Notes: a model not told the origin generated them from the letters alone. 64,000 bases of DNA from Neorhizobium sp. SOG26 (GCF_003491345.1 NZ_CP025512.1:3309621-3373620); one strand, 5' to 3'. Numbered from the stretch's first letter, positions 38,099 through 48,895 are shown. Numbers and translations are program-made.

Positions 38099-38787
38099 AG
38101 CGCGGCCTGCATTTCCTGAAGGATCGCTTCGGCGGCGGCCTCCGGGTCGGCGGCCTTGACGATCGGGCGGCCGACCACGAGGTGGCTCGAACCGTTGCGG
38201 ATGGCATCTCCCGGCGTGACGACGCGTTTTTGATCGCCCGCGTCCGATCCGGTCGGGCGGATGCCAGGCGTCACGAGCGCCATGTCCGAGCCAATGATCT
38301 TGCGGACGGCTGCCGATTCCTCGGCCGAACAGACGATACCGCCCATGCCGGCCGACTTTGCCTGTTCCGCGCGGCGCAGCACCAGCGTATGCGGGTCGGC
38401 GTCGTAGCCGGCATCCGCGAGATCCGCTCCGTCCATGGAGGTAAGCACGGTCACGCCGAGCAGACAGAGATCGGAGCCGCGGGCCGCTTCGACGGCGGCG
38501 CGCATCGCCTTCGGATAGGCGTGCAGGGTGAGCATGGTCATGCCCATCTTAGCGATGTTCTCGACTCCCTTCGCCACCGTGTTGTCGATGTCGAGCAGCT
38601 TCATGTCGAGGAAGATCTTCTTGCCGTCGCGGGCAAGGTCGCGCGCGAAATCGAGCCCGCCGGCAAAGGCCAGCTGGTAACCGATCTTGTAGAAGGAGAC
38701 GGTGTCGCCCAGTGTCGCGACCATGCGCTCGGCTTCTGCGATGGTCGGGATATCAAGGCCCACGATCAATCTGTCACGTGCATTCAT
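38095..38787 (-). CDS. pyrF: Orotidine 5'-phosphate decarboxylase
   Basis: A 230-aa TIM-barrel enzyme making UMP. The catalytic Lys-Asp array is in [17 protein letters not shown], the N-terminal strand [15 protein letters not shown], and the phosphate-binding end is [28 protein letters not shown] 38787 gives the family start and overlaps the upstream histidine-phosphatase stop in ATGA. The frame to 38928 is a shadow of the upstream gene. Its stop overlaps the beta-helix gene's stop (CTAG). Confidence 0.96.
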   Translation of the reverse strand: MNARDRLIVGLDIPTIAEAERMVATLGDTVSFYKIGYQLAFAGGLDFARDLARDGKKIFLDMKLLDIDNTVAKGVENIAKMGMTMLTLHAYPKAMRAAVEAARGSDLCLLGVTVLTSMDGADLADAGYDADPHTLVLRRAEQAKSAGMGGIVCSAEESAAVRKIIGSDMALVTPGIRPTGSDAGDQKRVVTPGDAIRNGSSHLVVGRPIVKAADPEAAAEAILQEMQAAL

Positions 38788-39380
38788 CCGCGCTGAACTC
38801 CCTTCCATGTTTCGATGGGGGTCCAGTCGCATGAGAGCGACAGATCTGCAAGGCTGAAGCAGTAGAGATTTCCACCGCCACCCGGTTGGTCGCGGTCGCG
38901 CCCGATGGGTCGCTTGGCCAGATGGCACTTCAACAGCGTGCCAACACCGCCATGCCCGACAAAGGCGATCGGTACGTTCCGGTCATGATCCGCGAGCACG
39001 CGGTTGAAGGCCGCGACGATGCGGGCTTGTGCATCGACGGCGCGTTCCCAGCCCTTGAAACTCTCGGTCGGGTTGGCGAAGAACCAGTCGGCCGCCTTCT
39101 CGAATTCCAGCGGCGGCAGGAAGCCGGTGGCGGAGCGATCGTTCTCATGGGTGTCGGCCGCGATCTCGACGGAAACGCCTGCGGCAGCGGCGAGGATTTC
39201 CGCCGTCTCGATCGCCTTTGTCTCGTCGCTGGAGATAATCCGCCCGAGGCGCTGAGCCCAAACTGACCGGGCGGCCTGTTCAGTCCGGGCGCGGCCGATC
39301 TCTGACAGCCCCCATTTCGGCACCGGGATGTTCGGATCGATCCGGACTTGCGGATGCGTGATGTAAAGGCCGAAGGTCAT
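38784..39380 (-). CDS. Histidine-phosphatase-family protein with altered motif
   Basis: A 198-aa phosphoglycerate-mutase-fold protein: [43 protein letters not shown] and [20 protein letters not shown], later [19 protein letters not shown]. The usual RHG catalytic motif is here THP (residues 9-11): the nucleophilic His10 remains but the Arg and Gly are lost. The second Arg (normally SPxxRAxxTA) is [10 protein letters not shown], so a Lys replaces it. Activity may be weakened or changed. It overlaps pyrF by 4 bp and follows pmtA by 41 bp. Confidence 0.85.
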   Translation of the reverse strand: MTFGLYITHPQVRIDPNIPVPKWGLSEIGRARTEQAARSVWAQRLGRIISSDETKAIETAEILAAAAGVSVEIAADTHENDRSATGFLPPLEFEKAADWFFANPTESFKGWERAVDAQARIVAAFNRVLADHDRNVPIAFVGHGGVGTLLKCHLAKRPIGRDRDQPGGGGNLYCFSLADLSLSCDWTPIETWKGVQRG

Positions 39381-39421
39381 GGACCGGGATCACCTGCTGA
39401 GGATTGGTCCCGATTTATCGC

Positions 39422-40015
39422 TCAGGCGCGGGTATAGGTCCAGAGTTGCACCGGCGGGATGTTGCGCATCACGAAGTCGTAGTGCTTGATCTTGTAGCGA
39501 TCCGGCCGCGCGATGACGGGAGAGACCGGGCCGTAGGTAATCTGCAGCACCGGCCGGCCAGCGGGAATGCGGTCGAGCAGGTCTTCGATCAACGCCATGC
39601 GCTGGTCCATCGGGAAGCTCAGGAGCGGAATGGCGGAGATGACGCTGTCGAAGGTCGCGTCCTTGAAGGCGCCGAGCGTGCGGTCGAGGTCGAAGGCGTC
39701 ACCATTGATGAAGTTCACGCCGGGGAAGCTGCGCACCAGGTGCTGGTAGAAGCCGGTCGAGTACTCGACGGAGACGAGATCCTTCGGCGCCACGCCGCGC
39801 TGCAGGATCGCCTTGGTGATGATGCCTGTGCCGGGACCCAGTTCCAGCACGGGTAAGCCGGATTTCGGGTTGATGACCCTCGCCATCCGCCTGGCGGTGA
39901 TGGAGGATGTGGGGCAGATCGCGCCCACCTGTTTCGGCCCGTCCATCCAGCCCTTGAAAAAGCGGATCTCCTCATCGAACTTGCGGCCAAGCCGCTCCTT
40001 AAGCCGCAATTCCAC
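39422..40015 (-). CDS. pmtA: Phospholipid N-methyltransferase PmtA
   Basis: A 197-aa SAM-dependent methyltransferase of the rhizobial PmtA type that converts phosphatidylethanolamine to phosphatidylcholine at the inner membrane. SAM motif I is PVLELGPGTGIITKAILQRGV; further blocks are VEYSTGFYQHLVRSFPGVNFINGDAFDL, SVISAIPLLSFPMDQR and QITYGPVSPV. The amphipathic basic N-terminus (MELRLKERLGRKFDEEIRFFKGWM) fits membrane association. It is downstream of dnaN but behind a dnaN terminator, so it likely has its own promoter. Confidence 0.93.
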   Translation of the reverse strand: MELRLKERLGRKFDEEIRFFKGWMDGPKQVGAICPTSSITARRMARVINPKSGLPVLELGPGTGIITKAILQRGVAPKDLVSVEYSTGFYQHLVRSFPGVNFINGDAFDLDRTLGAFKDATFDSVISAIPLLSFPMDQRMALIEDLLDRIPAGRPVLQITYGPVSPVIARPDRYKIKHYDFVMRNIPPVQLWTYTRA

Positions 40016-40100
40016 CTTAGATCCTCTCCCGAAGCTGCCGCTACTGCGCCCAAGTTGATGGCGCAGAAAGGCAAAAAAATGTCGTAAGGCCTGCTGCCGC

Positions 40101-40138
40101 TGAAAAAGGCGGCGAAGCCTTGGTAGCCTGCCGCCTTG
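40101..40138 (-). terminator. Intrinsic terminator of dnaN
   Basis: AAGGCGGC (40106-40113) pairs with GCCGCCTT (40130-40137); on the minus strand the stem is followed by TTTTTC. It lies directly after the dnaN stop codon (40145). Confidence 0.82.
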
Positions 40139-40144
40139 GGTCGG

Positions 40145-41263
40145 TTAGACGCGCATCGGCATCAAGACATAAAGCGCATCATCGCCAGCGGTATCACGCA
40201 CCAGCGTCGGCGAACCGGCATCCGCCAGCATGAAGATCGCGTCATCGCCGGAAAGCTGGGCGGTGATGTCCAGCAGGTACTTGGCGTTGAAGCCGATTTC
40301 CATCGGGTCATTGTCGTAGCCGACGGCGACTTCTTCCGTGGCGCTACCGGAATCGGGGTTGTTGACCGTCAGCATCAACTGGCCGTCCGAGAGCGCCAAC
40401 TTCACGGCGCGGCCACGTTCGGACGAAATTGTCGAGACGCGGTCCACAGCCTTGGTGAAGCTGTTGCAATCGACGCGCATTTCCTTGTCGTTGCCGGTCG
40501 GGATGACGCGCTGGTAATCCGGGAAGGTGCCGTCGATCAGCTTCGAGGTCATGACGATCGAGCCGATTGTCAGGCGGATCTTGGCGTCGGAAACCTCAAC
40601 CGTGACGACCGCTTCCGGATCATCGACCAGTTTCTGCAACTCGCCAACCGTCTTGCGCGGGATGATGATGCCCGGCATGCCTTCCGAACCCGAAGGAGCA
40701 CTGACATCCGCACGCGCCAGGCGGTGCCCGTCCGTCGCAACGGCGCGCAGCTTCAGGTCGCCGCCTGCCTCGATCGTGTGGAAGAAGATGCCGTTCAGGT
40801 AATAACGCGTTTCTTCCGTCGAGATCGCAAACTGGGTGCGATCGATCAGCATCTTCAGGTCCGTCGCCTTCAGCTTGAAGGTATGGCTGAAGCTGCCGGC
40901 GGTCAGATCCGGGAAGTCGGCTTCCGGCAGGCACTGCAGCGAGAACTTAGAGCGGCCCGACTGTACCGTCATGGAGCCGCCATCCGGATTGGTGGCGAGC
41001 AGTACTTCCGAGCCGTCGGGGAGCTTGCGGACGATTTCATAGAGCAGGTGCGCCGGCACGGTCGTGGCGCCAGCAGTTTCCACCATGGCCGGAACGGCTT
41101 CGGTGATCTCGAGGTCCAGGTCGGTCGCCTTCAGGTCGAGATTGGCCCCCGAGGCACGCAACAGCACGTTGGAAAGGATCGGGATCGTGTTCCGGCGCTC
41201 GACCACGCGATGCACGTGGTTCAGCGATTTAAGGAGGTTGGACCGCTCAAGAGTAATACGCAT
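40145..41263 (-). CDS. dnaN: DNA polymerase III beta subunit (sliding clamp)
   Basis: A 372-aa clamp with three repeated domains: MRITLERSNLLKSLNHVHRVVERRNTIPILSNVLL, LTAGSFSHTFKLKATDLKMLIDRTQFAISTEETRYYLNGIFF, and CNSFTKAVDRVSTISSERGRAVKLALSDGQLML, ending in YVLMPMRV as in all clamps. It tethers the replicative polymerase to DNA. Unlike in most bacteria it does not lie next to dnaA; this separation is common in Hyphomicrobiales. It has its own terminator. Confidence 0.97.
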   Translation of the reverse strand: MRITLERSNLLKSLNHVHRVVERRNTIPILSNVLLRASGANLDLKATDLDLEITEAVPAMVETAGATTVPAHLLYEIVRKLPDGSEVLLATNPDGGSMTVQSGRSKFSLQCLPEADFPDLTAGSFSHTFKLKATDLKMLIDRTQFAISTEETRYYLNGIFFHTIEAGGDLKLRAVATDGHRLARADVSAPSGSEGMPGIIIPRKTVGELQKLVDDPEAVVTVEVSDAKIRLTIGSIVMTSKLIDGTFPDYQRVIPTGNDKEMRVDCNSFTKAVDRVSTISSERGRAVKLALSDGQLMLTVNNPDSGSATEEVAVGYDNDPMEIGFNAKYLLDITAQLSGDDAIFMLADAGSPTLVRDTAGDDALYVLMPMRV

Positions 41264-41520
41264 GGACGCTATCGCTTTCGACCGTGTCGGCCCGGACGGG
41301 CCGGAGCCTGATATTCTGCCGGTGGTTTCAACCGGATGATGTGGATCGGCAAAATGGCAGCAAAGTCAGAGGAAAAGCAAGGGGTGGAAGGCTTGTTCCT
41401 GCCGCGGGCGGCGCCGGAAGCGGTGACTTGCGCACAGAAAACAGCAGGCACCGTCTCTTGTGGAAGGGCGCCGGCTGAATGATAAAGAGAGATGACCAGA
41501 TCGACTTGCCGTGATGCCCC

Positions 41521-42435
41521 GTGACCGATGACCCAAAAAGCCAGCGCGGCTACCGCGTTGCCAATACCTTCGTGCCGGCACGGCCGCTCGAGCCGGCGCT
41601 TTATCTCGTTGCGACCCCGATCGGCAATCTCGGCGACATAACTCTGCGGGCGCTGGAAACACTCTCCGGCGCAGATGTGCTGGCCTGTGAGGATACCCGC
41701 GTCACCCGGGTGCTTCTGGACCGCTACGGCATCGTCAACCGGCCTTATGCCTACCACGAACACAATGCCGATGAAGCGGGCCCGCGGCTTCTGGCCGCGC
41801 TGGAACAGGGCAAGTCCGTGGCGCTTGTCTCGGATGCCGGCACGCCGCTCGTCTCCGATCCCGGTTATCGGCTGGGGCAGATGGCGCTGGAAGCCGGCCA
41901 CAAGGTGGTGCCGATCCCCGGGGCCTCGGCGCCGCTCGCAGCCCTTGTCGGATCCGGAATGCCGTCCGATGCCTTCATGTTTGCGGGTTTCCTGCCGGCG
42001 AAGGACAAGGGCCGCCGTGACCGGCTGGCCGAACTCGCCAAGGTGCCGGCGACGCTGATCTTCTTTGAGTCTCCGCATCGGATCGGCGCAACCGTGACGG
42101 CGGCAGCCGAGGTGTTGGGCGAAACCCGCCGCGCCGTGGTCTGCCGGGAACTGACGAAGACATTCGAAGAATTCCGGCGCGGCGCGCTGGAGGAACTTGC
42201 CGAATTCTATGACGAGCAGAAAACGGTGAAAGGCGAGATCGTGCTGCTCATCGCGCCACCGGAAGCGGAAGAAGCGCCGGGCGCGCTGGAGGTGGATGCC
42301 ATGCTGCGGCAGTTGGCAAGCCAGATGCCGGCATCCAAGGCTGCGGCCGAGGCGGCGCGCGCAACGGGGCTGGCGAAGAAGGATCTTTACCAGCGGCTTC
42401 TCGAGATGAAGGGTGAAGCGGGTGAGGGGGCCTGA
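41521..42435 (+). CDS. rsmI: 16S rRNA (cytidine-1402-2'-O)-methyltransferase RsmI
   Basis: A 304-aa tetrapyrrole-methylase-like protein: ALYLVATPIGNLGDITLRALETLSGADVLACEDTRVT, then LVSDAGTPLVSDPGYRLGQMALEAGHKVVPIPGASAPLAALVGSGMP. These are the SAM-binding motifs of RsmI. It modifies C1402 of 16S rRNA in the decoding centre together with RsmH. The start is a GTG at 41521 that fits the family length. yraN overlaps its end by 23 bp. Confidence 0.95.
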   Translation: MTDDPKSQRGYRVANTFVPARPLEPALYLVATPIGNLGDITLRALETLSGADVLACEDTRVTRVLLDRYGIVNRPYAYHEHNADEAGPRLLAALEQGKSVALVSDAGTPLVSDPGYRLGQMALEAGHKVVPIPGASAPLAALVGSGMPSDAFMFAGFLPAKDKGRRDRLAELAKVPATLIFFESPHRIGATVTAAAEVLGETRRAVVCRELTKTFEEFRRGALEELAEFYDEQKTVKGEIVLLIAPPEAEEAPGALEVDAMLRQLASQMPASKAAAEAARATGLAKKDLYQRLLEMKGEAGEGA

Positions 42436-42805
42436 GGCCGGTCCGCCCCAGGCAACGGAAAAGCGGCAGCGCGCCGAGCGCCGCGGCCACTTCGCAGAAT
42501 ATCTCGCCGCCGCCTGGCTGATGGCCAAGGGCTATCGGGTGCTCGCCATGCGCTATCGCACAAAGCGCGGTGAAATCGACCTGATCATCAGGAAGGGTGA
42601 CCTCGTTGCTTTCGTCGAGGTCAAGGCCCGCAGGCACGAGGGTGCGGCACTCGATGCCGTCTCCTATGGTGCGCAGCACCGCATCCGGGCGGCAAGCGAA
42701 GTCTGGCTTTCCAGGCGCCGGGACGGCGGGCGCCTGTCGTACCGCTACGATGTGGTCGCGGTGCTGCCGGGCCGTCTGCCGCGGCATTTTCCCGACGCCT
42801 TCTAG
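42413..42805 (+). CDS. yraN: YraN family (UPF0102) nuclease-like protein
   Basis: A 130-aa protein with an endonuclease-like fold: [62 protein letters not shown]. The E-xxx-D and ExK motifs (GEIDLI, VEVKAR) match the restriction-endonuclease-like core; function is unknown, though related to Holliday-junction resolvases. It starts at a GTG inside rsmI (GTG 42422 is an alternative), an arrangement conserved in many proteobacteria. gshB follows 95 nt on. Confidence 0.92.
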   Translation: MKRVRGPEAGPPQATEKRQRAERRGHFAEYLAAAWLMAKGYRVLAMRYRTKRGEIDLIIRKGDLVAFVEVKARRHEGAALDAVSYGAQHRIRAASEVWLSRRRDGGRLSYRYDVVAVLPGRLPRHFPDAF

Positions 42806-42900
42806 GCTGCCTCGGTCACGGAGGTCTCGCAGCCTGTTTGGGTTGCCTTTGGTGGCGGCTCATCCTACATCAGGCGAGCCAAATTCAGGGGGCTCATGTC

Positions 42901-43854
42901 ATGGCGAAAATCCGCAAGGTCGCATTCCAGATGGACCACATCTCCGGCATCAACATTGCCGGTGACTCCACCTTCGCCATGGCGCTCGAGGCGCAGTCGC
43001 GCGACTACGAGCTGTTCCACTACACGCCGGACCGGCTGACCATGCGCGACGGCAAGATATTCGCGGCGCTTGAGCCGCTGCAGGTTCGCGACATCAAGGG
43101 TGACCACTTCACGCTCGGCGAAAAGGAGCGCGTTGATCTGTCGACCATGGACGTGGTGCATCTGCGCCAGGATCCGCCCTTCGACATGGGCTACATCACC
43201 TCGACGCATCTGCTGGAGCGCATCCACCCGAAGACACTGGTGGTGAACGACCCTGCCTGGGTGCGTAATTCGCCGGAAAAGATCTTCGTGACCGAGTTCG
43301 CGGACCTGATGCCGCCGACATTGATCTCGCGCGATGCCGCGGAGATTGCCCGTTTCCGCCATGAACTCGGCGACATCATCCTGAAGCCGCTCTACGGCAA
43401 CGGCGGGGCTGGCGTGTTCCATTCCGCCCGTGATGACCGCAACTTCACCTCGCTGCTTGAGATGTTTGCGCAGATGTATCGCGGCGAACCCTATATCGCG
43501 CAGGCCTATCTCCCGGCGGTGCGCCAGGGCGACAAGCGCATCCTGCTTGTCGACGGCGAGCCGGTGGGCGCGATCAACCGAGTGCCTGCCGAAACCGACA
43601 GCCGCTCCAACATGCATGTTGGCGGGCGCGCCGAGCCGACCGAACTCACGACGCGCGAAAAGGAAATCTGCGCCCGGATCGGGCCGGCACTGCGCGAGCG
43701 CGGCTTCATCTTCGTCGGTATCGACGTGATCGGCGACTACATGACGGAGATCAACGTCACCTCTCCGACCGGCATTCGTGAGGTGAAGAAGTTCGGCGGC
43801 GCCGACGTTGCCAGCCTGCTCTGGGACGCGATTGACGCAAAGCGCGCCGGCTGA
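42901..43854 (+). CDS. gshB: Glutathione synthase
   Basis: A 317-aa ATP-grasp enzyme that joins gamma-glutamylcysteine and glycine: [67 protein letters not shown] (ATP loop) and [54 protein letters not shown]. The metal-binding Glu/Asn (EINVTSP) is present. ATG 42901 follows GGGGGCTCATGTC. gshA is not here. It is transcribed in the same direction as rsmI and yraN. Confidence 0.96.
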   Translation: MAKIRKVAFQMDHISGINIAGDSTFAMALEAQSRDYELFHYTPDRLTMRDGKIFAALEPLQVRDIKGDHFTLGEKERVDLSTMDVVHLRQDPPFDMGYITSTHLLERIHPKTLVVNDPAWVRNSPEKIFVTEFADLMPPTLISRDAAEIARFRHELGDIILKPLYGNGGAGVFHSARDDRNFTSLLEMFAQMYRGEPYIAQAYLPAVRQGDKRILLVDGEPVGAINRVPAETDSRSNMHVGGRAEPTELTTREKEICARIGPALRERGFIFVGIDVIGDYMTEINVTSPTGIREVKKFGGADVASLLWDAIDAKRAG

Positions 43855-44027
43855 CGCGTTCGCACCTGTTCTCCGGTTGCAACCGGCTGCGCGTTTTGCG
43901 TGCAGAATCGTGGCCGATGTTCATGCAATGTTCTTGAACTGGAAGTTCTTCTGTGCCAGATTGCAGTCGCTGGCACGGAAAGCGACCCACGCCGACGTTC
44001 CGGACATGATGTTTGGGAGCGGGAAGC

Positions 44028-45563
44028 ATGGTAGCGCGTGTCAGTACGGTTGCATTCCAGGGCATTGAGGGCGTTCCGGTCGATGTCCAGGTCATGGTCG
44101 GACCCGGCAAGATGGGCATGCATATCGTGGGCCTGCCGGACAAGGCGGTGGCGGAAAGCCGCGAACGGGTCCAGGCGGCCCTTCATGCCTCCGGGCTCGC
44201 GATGCCGCCCAAGAAGGTCACCGTCAATCTCGCTCCCGCAGATTTGCCGAAGGAGGGTTCGCACTTCGACCTCCCCATCGCGCTTGGTCTGATGGCGGCG
44301 CTCGGTGCCATACCGGGTGATGCCGTTGCCGATTATGTCGTTTTGGGCGAGTTGAACCTTGATGGCACGCTGGCACCTGTGGCTGGCGCCTTGCCGGCGG
44401 CGATTGGCGCGAACGCGCTGGGCAAGGGGTTGATCTGCCCCGCCGACAGCGGCGCGGAAGCCGCCTGGGCGGGAGCCGATATCGACATCATCGCGCCGCG
44501 CAGCCTGATAGCACTCGCCAACCATTTCCGCGGCACCCAGGTCATCTCGCGGCCACAGCCCGCGGTACGCGCCCTGCCGTCCAACCTGCCGGACCTCGTG
44601 GATATCAAGGGACAGGAAAGCGCCAAGCGTGCGCTGGAAGTCGCGGCCGCCGGTGGGCACAACCTCCTGATGGTCGGCCCTCCAGGATCAGGAAAATCCA
44701 TGCTCGCGGCGCGCCTGCCGTCGATCCTGCCGCCGCTTTCAGCCTCGGAACTTCTCGAGGTGTCTATGATCCACTCGATCGCTGGTCAGCTCTCGGGCGG
44801 CAAGCTGTCCGATCGCCGCCCCTACCGCACGCCGCATCATTCGGCGACCATGGCGGCGCTGATCGGCGGCGGGCTGCGTGCAAAGCCGGGCGAGACCTCG
44901 CTTGCCCATCACGGCGTGTTGTTTCTCGACGAGTTCCCCGAGTTCTCGCCGCAGGTGCTCGACGCGCTACGCCAGCCGCTGGAAAGCGGCGAATGCATCA
45001 TTGCCCGCGCCAACCACCGCGTCACCTATCCGGCCAATATCCAGCTGGTTGCTGCCATGAACCCCTGCAAATGCGGCATGGCGGGCGAACCGGGCCATAG
45101 CTGCGCGCGCGGGCCACGATGCGCTGCCGACTATCAGGCGCGCATATCCGGTCCGCTGATGGATCGCATCGACATCCGCATCGATGTGCCGGCGGTTTCG
45201 GCGGCCGATCTCATTCGGCCGGCGCCTGCGCAGCGCAGCGCGGATGTGGCGCGTCGGGTTGCGGCGGCACGCGAGCGGCAAAGGGAGCGGTTCGAGAGTG
45301 CTGGCGCCATGGGCGTATCCACGAACGCGCGGTGCTCGACAGCGCTGATCGAAACGATCGCCGAGCCGGATGCCGGCGGGCTGCAGTTGCTGCGTGATGC
45401 AGCGGAAAAGATGAAGTTTTCGGCCCGCGGCTATCATCGGGTGCTGAAGGTGGCGCGCACGCTTGCCGACCTTGATGATCGTGACACCGTCGGCCGCATC
45501 CACATCGCCGAGGCCATTTCCTACCGGATGGCGGGGGAGCGGCTCGCCATGGCGACGGCGTGA
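44028..45563 (+). CDS. comM: ComM/YifB family AAA ATPase (Mg-chelatase-like)
   Basis: A 511-aa protein: N-terminal ChlI-like module MVARVSTVAFQGIEGVPVDVQVMVGPG with HIVGLPDKAVAESRERVQAAL, then AAA core with Walker A MVGPPGSGKSMLA and Walker B VLFLDEFPEFSP, sensor LVAAMNPCKCG, and a C-terminal helicase-related domain. ComM is a hexameric branch-migration helicase used in DNA recombination and natural transformation. ATG 44028 has GGGAGCGG upstream; the frame from 44013 is not favoured. Confidence 0.95.
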   Translation: MVARVSTVAFQGIEGVPVDVQVMVGPGKMGMHIVGLPDKAVAESRERVQAALHASGLAMPPKKVTVNLAPADLPKEGSHFDLPIALGLMAALGAIPGDAVADYVVLGELNLDGTLAPVAGALPAAIGANALGKGLICPADSGAEAAWAGADIDIIAPRSLIALANHFRGTQVISRPQPAVRALPSNLPDLVDIKGQESAKRALEVAAAGGHNLLMVGPPGSGKSMLAARLPSILPPLSASELLEVSMIHSIAGQLSGGKLSDRRPYRTPHHSATMAALIGGGLRAKPGETSLAHHGVLFLDEFPEFSPQVLDALRQPLESGECIIARANHRVTYPANIQLVAAMNPCKCGMAGEPGHSCARGPRCAADYQARISGPLMDRIDIRIDVPAVSAADLIRPAPAQRSADVARRVAAARERQRERFESAGAMGVSTNARCSTALIETIAEPDAGGLQLLRDAAEKMKFSARGYHRVLKVARTLADLDDRDTVGRIHIAEAISYRMAGERLAMATA

Positions 45564-45600
45564 GGAGGCCCGGCATTGGGGGCCTCGCATCAAGGTAAGT

Positions 45601-45633
45601 GCGAACATGATCCTCGGGAAGGACCATGTTCGC
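45601..45633. terminator. Hairpin between the converging comM and cysK genes
   Basis: GCGAACATG (45601-45609) pairs with CATGTTCGC (45625-45633), nine perfect base pairs, with an inner CCT/AGG continuation. It lies between the two stop codons (45563, 45646). A T-run is lacking, so it may act as a transcript-end stabilising structure. Confidence 0.55.
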
Positions 45634-45645
45634 CAGTAGGCGAGC

Positions 45646-46614
45646 TTAGTTGCCGAGGCCTTCGAAGAGCGCCGTCGACAGGTAACGTTCAGCGAAGGAG
45701 GGGATGATTACGACAATGTTCTTGCCGGCATTTTCCTCGCGGCTGCCGACCCGGATTGCCGCCGCCAGCGCTGCCCCGGAAGAAATGCCGACCGGCACGC
45801 CTTCGAGCTTGGCAACGAGCCGCGCGGTTTCCATCGCGTCGGCGCTGTTGATGGTGACGACCTCGTCATAAACTTCCGTGTCGAGGATTTTCGGTGCGAA
45901 GCCGGCACCAATGCCCTGGATCTTGTGCGGACCCGGCTGGCCGCCTGACAGAACCGGGGACTCTTCCGGCTCGACGGCGATGACCTTTACGCCCGGCTTG
46001 CGGCTCTTGAGAACCTGGCCGGCTCCGGTGATCGTGCCGCCGGTGCCGATGCCGGAAACGAAGATGTCGACTTCGCCATTGGTGTCGTTCCAGATTTCCT
46101 CGGCCGTCGTCTTGCGGTGGATTTCCGGGTTGGCCGGGTTTTCGAACTGCTGCGGAATGATGGCGTCCGGCAGGCTTGCGGCGAGTTCTTCCGCCTTGGC
46201 GATCGCGCCCTTCATGCCCTTCGGGCCTTCGGTCAGCACCAGTTCCGCGCCGAGAAGCGCCAGCATCTTGCGGCGCTCGATCGACATGGTTTCCGGCATG
46301 GTGAGGATGAGCTTGTAGCCTTTGGCGGCAGCGGCAAAGGCGAGCGCGATGCCGGTATTGCCCGACGTCGGCTCAACGAGCGTGGTCTTGGCGGGGGTGA
46401 TCTTGCCCTGTGCTTCGAGGCTCTCGATCATCGCAACGCCGATACGATCCTTCACCGAGGCAATCGGGTTGAAGAACTCGAGCTTGGCGAGCAGGTTCGC
46501 CTTCACGCCCTTTTCGCGCGCCAGCTTGTCCAGCCGCACGATCGGCGTATCGCCAATGGTTTCGGTGATGGAGGAATAGATTTTGCCGCGGCCCGGCTTC
46601 CGGCTGTCTGTCAT
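45646..46614 (-). CDS. cysK: Cysteine synthase A
   Basis: A 322-aa PLP enzyme that makes cysteine from O-acetylserine and sulfide. The PLP lysine is in [18 protein letters not shown], the substrate loop is [23 protein letters not shown], and the phosphate-binding loop is [14 protein letters not shown] serine motif [10 protein letters not shown] near the end is conserved. ATG 46614 follows GGAGATCAGC; the frame upstream (to 46695) is a shadow. It converges with comM. Confidence 0.96.
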   Translation of the reverse strand: MTDSRKPGRGKIYSSITETIGDTPIVRLDKLAREKGVKANLLAKLEFFNPIASVKDRIGVAMIESLEAQGKITPAKTTLVEPTSGNTGIALAFAAAAKGYKLILTMPETMSIERRKMLALLGAELVLTEGPKGMKGAIAKAEELAASLPDAIIPQQFENPANPEIHRKTTAEEIWNDTNGEVDIFVSGIGTGGTITGAGQVLKSRKPGVKVIAVEPEESPVLSGGQPGPHKIQGIGAGFAPKILDTEVYDEVVTINSADAMETARLVAKLEGVPVGISSGAALAAAIRVGSREENAGKNIVVIIPSFAERYLSTALFEGLGN

Positions 46615-46744
46615 GCTGATCTCCATTTGTTTGGAGAGGAAACTAGGGCGAGTTGCCCCCGAATGCCAGCAAAGCGCGCGCACGCGCCTGCTCAATTACG
46701 CAAATTTGTTCCCGCTCAAGGCAGATCCGGAAAACAGACTGCTC

Positions 46745-47209
46745 TCAAACGCCGGTTGAGCCAAATCCTCCTGCTCCGCGGGCGGTGGTTCCGGCCTCGC
46801 GGACCTCGGCGACCTGGACCTGCGTCACCGGTGCCACGACCAACTGTGCGATGCGCATGCCGCGGGTCACCACGAAGTCTTCATCACCGAAGTTGACCAA
46901 GAGCACCTTCACTTCGCCGCGGTAATCGCTGTCGATCGTGCCAGGGGTGTTGAGGCAGGTGATCCCATGCTTGAAGGCAAGGCCGGAGCGCGGGCGCACC
47001 TGCATCTCGAAACCTTGGGGGATTTCGAAGATGAAGCCGGTGGGCACGAGCGCCCGCTTGCCCGGCGCGAGCGGCAGCGGTGCATCGGCCTCGACGGCGG
47101 CGCGAATATCCATGCCGGCGGCACCCGCGGTCTCGTAGGCTGGCAGGTCGAGCCCGGCACCATGCGGCAGGCGGACGAGATTGAGCAAAGGGCCGAGAAC
47201 GTCGGGCAT
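46745..47209 (-). CDS. dut: Deoxyuridine 5'-triphosphate nucleotidohydrolase (dUTPase)
   Basis: A 154-aa trimeric dUTPase with all five motifs: [56 protein letters not shown] and the C-terminal [10 protein letters not shown] that closes over the active site. It removes dUTP to prevent uracil incorporation into DNA and supplies dUMP. ATG 47209 has AGAAGGA upstream and gives the family start. It is divergent from prfC; starts are 83 bp apart. Confidence 0.95.
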   Translation of the reverse strand: MPDVLGPLLNLVRLPHGAGLDLPAYETAGAAGMDIRAAVEADAPLPLAPGKRALVPTGFIFEIPQGFEMQVRPRSGLAFKHGITCLNTPGTIDSDYRGEVKVLLVNFGDEDFVVTRGMRIAQLVVAPVTQVQVAEVREAGTTARGAGGFGSTGV

Positions 47210-47292
47210 GCGGTATCCTTCTTTTGCGGCGGTTGATTGCATATTGGCCCTTGAGTCGCTAGATACGCGGCAACTCAAAGGACACTTTACAT

Positions 47293-48876
47293 ATGCCCGA
47301 AACGATTGCCGAGGCGGTCTCCCGCCGTCGCACATTCGCGATTATCGCCCACCCGGACGCTGGTAAGACGACGCTCACCGAAAAGCTGCTTCTGTTCGGC
47401 GGCGCCATCCAGCTTGCGGGAGAAGTGAAGGCGAAGAAGGACCGTATCCAGACGCGCTCCGACTGGATGAAGATCGAGCGCGAGCGTGGCATCTCGGTGG
47501 TCACCTCGGTGATGACCTTCGAATACGAAGGCAATGTGTTCAACATCCTGGATACGCCCGGCCACGAAGACTTCGCCGACGACACATATCGCACGCTGAC
47601 CGCCGTTGATGCTGCCGTCATGGTGATCGACGCCGCCAAGGGTATCGAGCCGCGCACGTTGAAGCTCTTCGAAGTGTGCCGCATGCGCGACATCCCGATC
47701 ATCACCTTCGTCAACAAGATGGACCGCGAAAGCCGCGACCCCTTCGAGATCCTCGATGAGGTCGAGGAAAAGCTGGCGCTCGATTGCGCGCCGGTGACCT
47801 GGCCGATCGGTCGCTCGAAGACCTTCTGCGGCTCTTATCATCTGGCTGGCAACGCGGTGCGCGGCTCCGATACGGAAGTGCAGCGGACGAAGGTCAACGG
47901 CCCGCAGTCGGTCGCGGACCGTCTGCCCGAGAACGAGCGCGACAGCTTTGTCGAGGAAACCGAGCTGGCGATCGAGGCCTGCAAGCCGTTCGACAAGCAG
48001 GCTTTCCTGGAAGGCCACCTGACGCCGGTCTTCTTCGGCTCGGCGCTGCGTAACTTCGGCGTTCGTGACCTGATCGAGGCGCTGGGTGAATTTGCCCCGC
48101 CGCCGCGCGACCAGGTGGCGGATGTGCGCAAGGTGCATGCCGACGAAGAAAAGATGACGGCCTTCGTCTTCAAGATCCAGGCCAACATGGACCCCAACCA
48201 CCGCGACCGCATTGCGTTCGCACGCATCTGCTCCGGCAAGCTGGAGCGCGGCATGAAGGCGCGGCTCGCGCGCACCGGCAAGCTGTTGGGCCTGACCGCA
48301 CCGCAGTTCTTTTTCGCCTCCCAGCGGCAGCTCGCGGATACGGCTTACGCCGGCGATGTCGTCGGCATCCCGAACCACGGCACGCTGCGCATCGGCGACA
48401 CGCTGACGGAAGGTGAGGCGCTGGTGTTCCAGGGCGTGCCGAACTTCTCGCCGGAAATCCTTCGCCGCGTGCGGCTCGAAGATGCGATGAAGGCGAAGAA
48501 GCTGAAGGAAGCCCTGCAGCAGATGGCGGAAGAGGGCGTTGTCCAGCTCTTCTCCCCGGAAGACGGATCCCCGGCCATCGTCGGCGTTGTTGGCGCGCTG
48601 CAGCTCGACGTGCTGAAGGAGCGCCTGTCGGCGGAATATACGCTGCCGGTCTCTTTCGAAATGTCGCGCTTCTCGGTCTGCCGCTGGATCTCGTCCGACA
48701 ATCCGGCCGATCTTGAAAAATTCCTGACGGTTAAGCGCGGCGATATCGCCCGCGACCTCGATGGTGATCCCGTCTTCCTGGCGCAGGATGCCTTCTCGCT
48801 GCGCTATGAGGCTGAGCGTTATCCGACGATCAAGATGGTCGCGATCAAGGAATATCAGGTCGCCAAGGCGGCGTGA
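47293..48876 (+). CDS. prfC: Peptide chain release factor 3
   Basis: A 527-aa GTPase: G1 [19 protein letters not shown]2 region [15 protein letters not shown]3 [13 protein letters not shown]4 VNKMDRE. The RF3-specific domains follow ([30 protein letters not shown]). It recycles RF1/RF2 from the ribosome after termination. Length is normal. ATG 47293 is used; a GAAAGCC-type ribosome binding site is not obvious, so the start is assigned by homology. Confidence 0.96.
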   Translation: MPETIAEAVSRRRTFAIIAHPDAGKTTLTEKLLLFGGAIQLAGEVKAKKDRIQTRSDWMKIERERGISVVTSVMTFEYEGNVFNILDTPGHEDFADDTYRTLTAVDAAVMVIDAAKGIEPRTLKLFEVCRMRDIPIITFVNKMDRESRDPFEILDEVEEKLALDCAPVTWPIGRSKTFCGSYHLAGNAVRGSDTEVQRTKVNGPQSVADRLPENERDSFVEETELAIEACKPFDKQAFLEGHLTPVFFGSALRNFGVRDLIEALGEFAPPPRDQVADVRKVHADEEKMTAFVFKIQANMDPNHRDRIAFARICSGKLERGMKARLARTGKLLGLTAPQFFFASQRQLADTAYAGDVVGIPNHGTLRIGDTLTEGEALVFQGVPNFSPEILRRVRLEDAMKAKKLKEALQQMAEEGVVQLFSPEDGSPAIVGVVGALQLDVLKERLSAEYTLPVSFEMSRFSVCRWISSDNPADLEKFLTVKRGDIARDLDGDPVFLAQDAFSLRYEAERYPTIKMVAIKEYQVAKAA

Positions 48877-48895
48877 TCCGCGGTCGTTTCGGCGG

